Program-made: the position numbers and the translations under genes
Notes under the pieces: model-generated
Database searches by the model: none
Seen by the model: the letters and a program-made list of their open reading frames with translations, nothing else
What the model was told of the DNA's origin: nothing
Assembly: GCA_012934845.2 (NCBI GenBank)
Contig: WNNJ02001796.1
Coordinates: 62,001 to 126,000 of the forward strand
Length of the DNA stretch: 64,000 bases
Direction of reading: 5' to 3'
Source: Pomphorhynchus laevis
Lineage: Eukaryota; Acanthocephala; Palaeacanthocephala; Echinorhynchida; Pomphorhynchidae
Shown here: positions 52,666-61,683 of the stretch, piece by piece
Numbering within the stretch: the first letter of the stretch is position 1
How the letters are laid out: the number at the start of each line of letters is the position of its first letter

Positions 52666-52802
52666 CGTAATGCGACCTGATAGCTGAAGCTATTATGTAG
52701 CTTCAGCTATCAACTCCACAGAGCTGTCCCGCTCTGTGGAGTTGTCTGGACAGCATGCTTTCTGTCGTAATGCGACCTGATAGCTGAAGCTATTATGTAG
52801 CC
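52626..52802. repeat. Two 100-bp tandem units with internal hairpins
   Basis: The sequence from GTCCCGCTCTGTGG to AGCTATTATGTAGC occurs at 52,626-52,702 and again at 52,726-52,802, exactly 100 bases apart. Within the first unit TAGCTGAAGC pairs with GCTTCAGCTA, and CTCTGTGGAGTT pairs with AACTCCACAGAG, so the unit can fold on itself. Confidence 0.85.
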
Positions 52803-53004
52803 AGCTAAAATACAAGTTAGTCGAAGAGGTCCGGAAATATCTCAACAAAATATTAAAAATCATATACTCTAATATTTTTAAATACTTAAATATTTTACTC
52901 GATTTTAAATTATATTTTAAGTCGACGAAAAAATAAATTGTAATCAAAATATGATCGTGTAATAAATGCAGCTAATCTCAACATGTATTTGATTTAGGCT
53001 AAAT

Positions 53005-53033
53005 ATGGTGGATTTGGACGAAAGCTGGGGCAG
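53005..53033 (+). CDS. Host gene 2, exon 1 (predicted)
   Basis: ATG then VDLDESWG and two bases AG, before GTATTT (donor). Those two bases plus the T at 55,905 give Ser and continue the long frame there. Nine codons only, so the case rests on the phase match, the start codon and the acidic style shared with exon 2. Confidence 0.45.
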
Positions 53034-54949
53034 GTATTTTAATATCATCAATGAAATGTTCATTTATTCTTGTAGTTAGCGGTAGCAAATTTAACCAAAT
53101 TTGTTTTATTAGTAATAAATATAAATTAATAATAATTTATATTATTAATGATTTATATTATTATTGTCTTATTAATAATTAAATGTAAACACATGTCTTG
53201 TTTATAAATATGTTAATATTAATATTTTAATAAACGTATAATAAACGTGTCTTATTTTGTAAACGTTTGCACTTAACTCTTTATAAAACAGAATACTGGA
53301 TTGTAATAGAAGCTAAATATTGAATTATAAATTTTTAATATTAAAATTTGAAAAACATTTAGGCAATTAAAATTCTTTTTAAATTTGATACTGACTTTCG
53401 CTTCCCGTTTATTATTTATTAAATATATCAAATATTAAATAAATTTATTAAATAAATTTATTTAATATTAATTATTTAATATTAATATTTATTATGACAA
53501 TACTACAAAATACGTAAACTAAGTTAACTCATCTGTTTATAATAATGCATAACATAAAAATAAAATATATTAAAACAAAATATATTATAAAACAAAATAT
53601 ATTTGTGTTCACCTGAAATAAAACATTAAAAACACCATCGAGAGATAAAATTATATGAAATGTGGCATTTTCATTATTCTAAAATAATATTTATAATATC
53701 CTCTCACCGTTAATCTTGGCTACATTATTATGTTACGTTATAATATTAGGACGGCAAAGATCTGTTGTACATTGTACTCCCGATTTTCGTACGTAGTATT
53801 TAAATTGACTCAATTTCAATGTTTTTTACATTGAAATTTCAACGTATTATTACTTTTCTCGGGTACGTTTATTTCTTCTAGGATAATTAATTTATAATAA
53901 ATAAATCTATTTAATTTATCATTTAATAAATTAAATTATGGATCTTATATTTACGAACTACAACACAATATCTTTTCATCAACTCTGACGACGTTTAGAA
54001 TTTGTTTCTGGTTTGTATGTCCTATTTCTATTATTTCGCCAAAATCGCGTCGAGATAATATCATAAAGTTTGTGTATGAATAATATCAAAGAAAACAGCA
54101 AAAGAAAATCAACATTCTAATCGGAATAAAATATTTTTGTTAAATCGAGAGAGTATAGTTTATGTTACCTTGTTATATTGCATTGGCTGTTGTTCTATTT
54201 TAGAGTTCCGAAGAACCTTTTAAATAAATTGATTTATAGATATTTTTGAGTTTTATGAAATAAACATTAAATTTAAGTCTAATCAAGTAATAATGATAAT
54301 ATTTTGAAATTTTAAAATTAAAAAGGATATCTATTAAAAGTTTGATGAAATTTTTAAAAATTTTGATATTATTAAGACATTTGACTATTATAGATTTAAA
54401 AATTATTTTATAACCACAGACTAAAAAAGATTGTTATTTATATCATGTAAATATATGACAAAATTCAACGTTTTTTGAACCTGGTCTCAAAATTCAATAA
54501 AGAAAATGGATCATCAAAATCAAATATTTACAATTAGAATTTTTAACAATTAAAATTGAATTTTACAGAAAAATATGATTAGGTAAAATTAGATTTTTGA
54601 ATTTTATAAAGAATTATAAATTTCTTTTTAATATTTCTTTTTATTATAAGAATTATAAAATATAAAAGAATATAATTATAAAAATTATAATATAATTTTA
54701 TAATATTATAAATTATTATTTTTTTATAATTCTTTCATTTCAAAATTCTTTCGAAAGAATTTTGAAAGAATTATGAAAGAATCTTTCGAAAAATCACCAG
54801 CGCAGATTCAATGATCTCCTGATCACATCAGTGTTATAAAGTAAATTAGCACTTTCTCTTTCCTGAAATTGAATTTGAATGTTGACCCTTCTAACGATAA
54901 ACAAGTTCCTCCTGATCTTAATTATGATGCATTGTATTTTTAACAAAAA
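53034..54949. other. AT-rich part of the presumed intron of host gene 2
   Basis: About 1.9 kb of A/T-rich sequence. No reading frame or repeat family recognised. Local self-complementary patches occur at 54,640-54,790 (ATTCTTTC/GAAAGAAT). Confidence 0.4.
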
Positions 54950-55695
54950 TTAACAAACAAATCAGCTAACTGAGTCTACGTATTTAATATAATTATAAAA
55001 TAAACAAAACATAATAATGCTAAATCAAAATTTAATAATTAAATAATAAAATAAATAATTGTTTTAAGATTTTTTTATAATTTAAATCAAGTTAAAATAA
55101 AAAATTGAAATTAAAAAAAATGTCATTTTTATAAATTGACTAATAAATAACAGATGTTGTATCAGAATAAGAATTAGAGGTCATCAGGAGGAACTGCTAT
55201 GCTATCAGAATAAAAAATAAAAAAGAATAAAAATAAGCAAAAATATATTATAATATATTTATATATATAATATATTATATAATATATTATATAATATATA
55301 ATATAATATAATATATAATATAATATAATATAATATATTATATATAATATATTAAATATAGTATAATATTTATTATCCAACCATAAAAATTTTCCGCTAA
55401 TGATTTTAAATTTATTTTTAATATTATTGTGTTGATTTATATATTTTACTATTTTCTGTTTGATTTTATTATCCACATGTCAGCATTTTCCGGTAAAGAG
55501 TTTTAATTTATTTTTAATATTATTGTGTTGATTTATATATTTTACTATTTTCTGGTTGATGTTATTTTTATGAATTGACTAATAAATAACAGACGTTGTA
55601 TCAGAATAAGAATTAGAGGTCATCAGGAGGAACTGCTATGCTATCAGGTTTTGCTCCTAATCTCTCGACCTAACATAGCAGCTATTAAAAAAATA
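54950..55695 (-). mobile_element. PLE 3' pieces in the presumed intron
   Basis: 3' UTR (54,955-55,190), part of the pseudoknot region, an AT dinucleotide array (55,240-55,370), two pieces of the C-terminal frame (55,372-55,470 and 55,472-55,565), then a second pseudoknot region (55,610-55,685) with CTGCTATG/CATAGCAG kept but the GGCCCC stem changed. At least two insertions or one rearranged copy. Confidence 0.65.
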
Positions 55696-55904
55696 TCAAT
55701 TAAAATTGATATTTTTAATTTGTATTAAAAAAATAAATCCTAAATTATTTAAAACCTTATAATATTTAATTTATATATTTTACAAAATACGCGGACTCAG
55801 TTAACTGAGCTAATAATATAATAAAAAATTATAAAAGATGAAAGGATCATACTATTGCGATAGACTATAAATTAAGTTGAATTAATTAATGCTATTCGTT
55901 GTAG

Positions 55905-56673
55905 TGAACCACTATGCGATTGTAACTACATTCACGAACCAGTTAATGATTTATTCAAAAGCCAGATCGAATTTCAATTACCTTGTGTGAACAACAGCCC
56001 TTCTGTCAAGGATAGTATTATAGACAGCTCCGCCTTTTGGAATGATAACTCATTTACCAACGACAGTAGTGGAGATCATCAAGTATTTAAAATAGACTCT
56101 ACTAACATAGAAGGCGATACATCAATATGTTGCCTTGTAACCACGGATGACAAGCGAAACAAACGCCGACAAAGTGAACAAAATGGAATAGCAAAGATAA
56201 ATAAAATTCAAAAAAGTGAAACAGATGAGAAACCTTTAATTTCTAAAGAATCATTGATCATAACTGATGTCAAGTTACCAATGTTTGACCAGTCTGAAAT
56301 CAATCTTAACGATAATTTTGATGATGACGATCTGTTAGCGTGTGCAGAAAATATTGTTTCTTCTAGCCAATCGAAACCGATGATACACGATCCGACGGAT
56401 ATATGTTTGGATTCGAACAATGCAGGTTACCAGAAATTTGAATCTTCGAAAGTAACTAATATTGATGTAACGAAATATAATCGAAACCTTAACACTACGG
56501 CGAACACTGGCGATGAAGTACAACTAATAAAATCCGTTGAAGTTGTACAATCTATCAATACCGTAACAATCAGTTTAACAGAATGCAGTGAATCGGGAAG
56601 AAAGACAGCTATCAACAAGCATACATGTAATTTTCGATTTTGGTTCGGTAATTTTAATTTTAATAAAAACTAA
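55905..56673 (+). CDS. Host gene 2, exon 2 (predicted, possibly terminal)
   Basis: The acceptor is TTCGTTGTAG. The frame stays open 255 codons: EPLCDCNYIHEPVNDLFK, SSAFWNDNSFTNDSSG, KRNKRRQSEQNG (basic patch), NLNDNFDDDDLLACAENIV (acidic-hydrophobic patch), ending NFNKN and TAA. Joined to exon 1 it gives 265 residues. It is rich in Asp, Ser and Asn and likely mostly disordered; the DDDDLLACAE patch looks like a short binding motif. Family not recognised. It is far less A/T-biased at first and second codon positions than its flanks, which argues for a real coding exon. Confidence 0.65.
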
Positions 56674-56832
56674 GAATAAATTAAATAATAATTTAATTAA
56701 TAAAAAATAAATTAAATTAAAAATTAAATATGTATTTCTACATCACGAAGAAATTATCGTCATTTTTGTATATTAAAAATAAATTTAATCTCTATATGGA
56801 TAATTAAAAGTTGGTTATTAGCACTCTATCAC

Positions 56833-56913
56833 ATTTCAATTACCCTTCTGTCAATAGGCCTTCTGACAAGGAACAATGGCCCTGATAGTATTATAGACAA
56901 CTCAACTTTGTGC
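56833..56913 (+). repeat. Partial duplicate of the start of host exon 2
   Basis: ATTTCAATTACC, CTTCTGTCA and GATAGTATTATAGACA occur in the same order as at 55,970-56,028, with small gaps. Non-coding here. Confidence 0.65.
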
Positions 56914-58910
56914 GTAATAAGTTATTATTTTATTATTCCTCGCGATGTTTAAACGTCCTAAAGAATTTAAGTGCACATCGAACGTATCATTAGACAATAT
57001 ATAAATATATATAATATATAAATATATTTATATAAATATATTTATTATATAAATATGAATTGATAAAATAAAAAATTGTTCACAAATTTTCAACTGAAAA
57101 TTTTAAAGTAAAATCTTTAATTTATTTTTTTCTTTTGATGTTTAAATATTGTGTTTATATATTGTACAATCTTTTGTTGATAATCTTTGAATAATTCCAT
57201 TTTCCACCAGCAATATTTTTGATTTATTCCATATCATTACCCATGCTGATTGTTTATATTATAGAAAGAAACATCAACAATTTAATTCTTTCATCGAATT
57301 TTAGTCAGCAACTGCTAACATAAGCAGGAAATAAATTATAAACACTTAACACGAGTAAAGTGTTCTATACAGGGCGTTTAAACATCGATAAGGAACAATA
57401 AAATAATAAATTGTTCACAAATTTCGACTATTGCAATAGCTGAAAATTTGACAGTAAAATCCTTTATTTATTTTTTCTCTAAATGTTTAAACGCCCTGTA
57501 CAATATAAGAGCACATCAAATGTAACATACACAATAACAGAATTATTGTTCACAATTTTTCGACTATTGAAATAGTTTTTTTGGACAGAAAAATATATTC
57601 AAATAATAAAAATATTCAACTTCAAAATATTACATAATTAATAGGGTGTCACTATTGCAATAAACGACAATTTGTGAAAAATAATTTATTATTTTATTAT
57701 TCCACTCGATACGTAAACGTCTAATACATTTTATTTTTAATATTTTATATCAAACTATAAAATATTGTAAGAAAAAATGAAAATTGTAAGTTTTGTCATT
57801 TTTTTTCATTTCTTTTTTATCACCACGATAATTTGAAGTTAGTTATCTCTACTAGCGTACTACAAATCCTGTAGATTTGTATATCAGCATTTCATCGTTG
57901 CTTTCTTCCGCTTCTATAATATATACATCATTATTTATTAATGTCACTGCATAACATTTGAAAGGCACTATCTTGCAATAGTCGCCAATTTGTGAAAAAT
58001 AATTTATTATTTTATTATTCCTCTCAATTAATTCGTCAGCATTAATCAATCATTGTCAGAATCATAATGTTATTATTTAAACATGTTATTTTACTCGATA
58101 CGTAAACGTCCTATACATTTTATTTTTAATATTTTATATCAAACTATAAAATATTTTAAGAAAAAATGAAAATTATAAGTTACGTCGAAATAAATGTGAA
58201 TTCGTTAACAAAGAATTGCTAGAGTCATTAACTGGAACAATCGATTTTTCGTCATTTTATGACATTTTCAACAACAATATGATAAGGAAAATTAAAATGA
58301 TAATTTTATCTTTTGTCGTGGAAGCTTTTCTATATTTTTGTATGACCTTATATTTTTAAATTCTTATTTATATTTATATTGAATTTATATTTTTAAATTC
58401 CTGTAGTATTTTCAACTGATTTACAATCAATCACACATGATGGCGTCGCCTAAGAGAGTAAATCGGCTTTTGGTTATGATTTTAAAAGCATAAAGACTAT
58501 TGGAATAGTCGAATATTAGTGAATAATAATTAATTATTATAACAAACATTTTATTATACATGGCATTTTAACATCCATCAAAAATAAATTAAATATTATT
58601 ATTCTCAAATTTTGACTATTGCAATATCTGTAATTTTGTAAGTGATATCTTTAATTTATTTTTTCTCTCGATGCTTAAACGCCATGTACAATATAAGAAC
58701 ACATCAATGTATTATTGAACAAAACACTTTGTTGTTAAATCGAGCCATAACAAGCATTTCATTGTTATATCGAGAAACAAGCATTTCATTGTTATGTTGA
58801 GCTTATAACGCTTCATTGTTATATTTTCTTGTTATACAACTATATATTTGTTTTTATATTTTCTTGTTAACAAGCATTTCATTGTTATGTATATTTCATT
58901 GTATACTCAA
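56914..58910. repeat. Dispersed repeat cluster around TTGCAATAG boxes
   Basis: Segments with GACTATTGCAATAG, then TTTATTTTTTCTCT, GTTTAAACG(C/T)CCTGTACAA and AAGAGCACATCAAATGTA recur at 56,930, 57,060-57,180, 57,397-57,560, 57,655-57,790, 57,965-58,185 and 58,590-58,720, in both orientations. No coding capacity. 58,740-58,905 adds a short array of TTTCATTGTTAT. Probably an old non-autonomous element family; the small frame at 58049-57852 overlaps it and is not convincing. Confidence 0.6.
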
Positions 58911-59117
58911 ATATTGTCAGGGAATAGATACTGCGAATTTTTTTTTAACGTTTTAGTTTTTATAGTCATTGCATAGCCTAAATGTTTAAAGAAAGTAATT
59001 TTAAAAATGACTGAATTTGATATATTTTTTAAATTTGAAATTTTGCAGCAGGACAACTACCATAATTAAGAAAGCAAAACACAGTTTGTGTTTTGTTTAA
59101 AAAAGGTAAGTTTTTTA

Positions 59118-60225
59118 ATGAGGCAAATGCCCACAGACTGTGTGCTTACAAACCCACAAAAGCGAAACAGATTGAAAACAATAACTACTCGTTTAGTAGC
59201 AACGATTTTAGCTGCTTTTTGAAAAATCGGAGTGAGGATGATGATCGCAGATGATTAGGTAAGGAATTCCAAAGGAGAGGAGCAGCGATATGTAGGGATC
59301 GACGGCCTAAGTTGGTTGAGTGAAGATGTACATGTAACAGAAGAGTAGCACAGGAACTTTTGTGAGTAGAAAGATAGCGAGATTCACTTAGAGTTGGCAG
59401 ATAAAGATAAGAAGGAGAATTACAATGGAGAAGGTGATAAGTTAGACAAAGCAGACAAAAACAAACGCAATGTTCAATACTTAGTCATCCAAGTTTTGAT
59501 AAATAGGCAGATATATGATCGAATTTACGAAGTCGAAAAAGGATGCGCACAGCAATGCTAATGAGGCGCTGAAGAGGTTTAAGGTATGACTTTGAAGAGA
59601 ATACGAGAAGGCTAAGACAGTAATCAATACATGATAAAAGAAGGTAGGATATAAGAGATTTACATGATCTAATGTCTAGAGCATTTCTGACGAGACGAAT
59701 ATCACGGAGAAGAATATTTGAAGATCTAGTTTTTATCACGAATGTAGGAATCAGTATACAGATTTTTGTGAAGTGAACACATAGAAATACTAGTTTATCT
59801 ACAGCAGGAATAATTGTGGTCTGAAGATACAGAGAAGGAGAAAAACAGAAACGGATGAGGATAAAATCCATAACACTCTAGATTTGGTAGGATTGAGGGA
59901 CATGCTCAAAAAATAGATGTTCTGATAGAGCACGAAGACAATTTGACGAGGATATGAAAAGTTGAATTAGGAAATGAGGAGACGAGTGAGAATAAATAAG
60001 TATATCATCAGCGTACTGCATTACTCTGAAGCAGAATTTATTAGTTAAAGATAAAACTACAGGAAAAAGCGTAAAGAGAATAGGGCCAAGTACTGAACCT
60101 TGAGTACACCACAAGAGAGAAGATAAATAAGAACACATTTAATTAGGATTGAGGTCAAGTACTGAACCTTAAGGTACATCACAAGAGAGAAGATAAAGAA
60201 GAACACATTTAATTAGAATGGACGG
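59118..60225 (-). mobile_element. LINE-A 3' copy
   Basis: The frame 60138-59878 includes MQYADDILIYSH (RT motif C). 59871-59485 includes the motif E region and NILLRDIRLVRNALDIRSC. It ends with hairpin CACA-GAC-TGTG at 59,133-59,143 between GCAAATGC and GCTTACAAA. A segment of about 65 bases is duplicated in tandem (60,088-60,150 and 60,153-60,217). 5'-truncated in the RT. Confidence 0.75.
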
Positions 60226-60427
60226 AAAATGATCGATCAAAGAAAAACGAAGAGAACCAAGCCAAACAACTTAAACGGAGAGAAATGAAAAGACGAGGGA
60301 ATTTTTTTTCTTGAAATATGAACAATTTGTGCTTGAAATATGAACAAACGATTTGATTGACATACAGTTTGAAAGAAACAGCTTGTTTATATACTGTTGT
60401 TAAAAATGATTCTTCTATATCGAGCAA

Positions 60428-61650
60428 ATGAACAATGTACAAGTAATGTCGGAGCTTTCAAACGATAGCAGCAAAAATCATTCAAAAATCAACGATAATC
60501 CTACAAAAAAAGACAAATTAAAGGTAAATCTAACTACAGATCCAAGTAACAAGGTTAGTAATTTTTCTATGGTATCAGGTGATGGGGAGGTGCTTCCCCC
60601 ATTCTTAAATTAAAGAATTCGCTAATAATTAAAGTTAAGAAACCGACTGAAAAACACGATCTCTACAACAAATTTTTGAGATCCTTCACCAAACAGTTTC
60701 AGAACAGGGTTCTATTTAACTCTGTTAGGTTACACCCTGCGGAGGTGAAGATATCTTTTGTCTCGAATGACCTTGCCGCAAACTACATGGAGTACTTCTC
60801 CGCCAATTTAGCTGAATATGGTGAAATTTCATCCAAGCCTATCCTAGCATCGCTAAAAGTTTCAAATCTTCCCTGTTCAATGGAAGAAGAAGATATACGT
60901 TCTTTTATGGCAAAATTCAAGGTCACCAATCTGAGGTCAATCCGGGGTAAGGACGGGAACCCTATCCCGGTTGGCTTTTGCAATGCTCCCGTAAATATTG
61001 CTGAATCCCTGTCTAATTCTACGTCGAATCCCTTTATGGGTTTTAATATTAAATTCACGATCACAGAGAGGGATGATCTGACCTATCCCCACTGCAGCCG
61101 GTGTCACAAATGGGGACACTGGGCCTCCAGCTGCAGTGGGACCCTTTCGTGTGGGGTCTGTAGCTCCACCAGCTGTCCTTCTCTTACAACTACCGATCGC
61201 TGCGAGGCCCCCCTTTCCTGCTCGAATTGCGGGGGGTGCCATCCTGCTTGGAGCAGGAAATGCTCTCTATTCAAAGAATATAGACAATTATTTTTGTTGA
61301 AACCGCCCAATCCGGCCAAGTCCTTCGCGGTCGCTGCAGCTCCACGTATGGATGGTGCTGACATTATACGGATTATCGACTTAAAGACTTCGAATGCTCT
61401 TCGGCAGATGGAGGAGTTAGTACGCTCTATCCTAACCGTTATCGGGACTAATCCTGTGCTTCCTGTTTCCTCGGTTCCGGAGTCGAAAAAGAGAGGGGCT
61501 TCAGCCCATGCCGTTCCCCCGCTCAAGATTGGGAAGCTAATCCAACAGAAGACTAATAGGGGAAATGAAGATACTGCCCAGGGGCAAGTACCTTCCTTTG
61601 AGGGGGTTAGTGGTGGGAAGGGCAACCTTCCTGCACCTAGCTTTGTCTAG
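60428..61650 (+). CDS. LINE-C ORF1 (gag-like, zinc knuckles), one frame change near the N-terminus
   Basis: A short frame from ATG 60,428 (MNNVQVMSELSNDSSKN) ends at 60,613. The main frame, open from about 60,583, carries on LKLKNSLIIKVKKPTEKHD and runs to 61,650. The switch lies at a run of C near 60,596. In the main frame, counting from 60,676: a fold with VKISFVSNDLAANY and KVSNLPCSMEEEDI (RRM-like), a CCHC knuckle at residues 140-153 (CSRCHKWGHWASSC), a Cys-rich stretch, a second knuckle at 182-196 (CSNCGGCHPAWSRKC), and an Ala/Lys-rich end. CCHC-bearing ORF1 proteins bind LINE RNA in the I and Jockey groups. ORF2 starts 34 bases after the stop. Confidence 0.75.
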
Positions 61651-61683
61651 GTAGGCAATCCCCCATCCAACTAATCCATCACA

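Noticed and set aside
52693-52947. An 84-residue minus-strand frame
   Set aside because: It reads through the 100-bp tandem unit and A/T-rich sequence; no conservation evidence.
41304-52998. Joining host exon 4 directly to the segment after TTTAG at 52,997
   Set aside because: The splice phase needed (two bases then codons) gives an immediate TAA, so host genes 1 and 2 are kept separate.
55174-55476. A 100-residue frame rich in Ile and Tyr
   Set aside because: Its start is a PLE C-terminal shard and the rest is an AT dinucleotide array.
57852-58049. A 65-residue frame (MINADELIERNNKIINYF...)
   Set aside because: It overlaps the repeat cluster at 56.9-58.7 kb; part of it is the repeated box itself.
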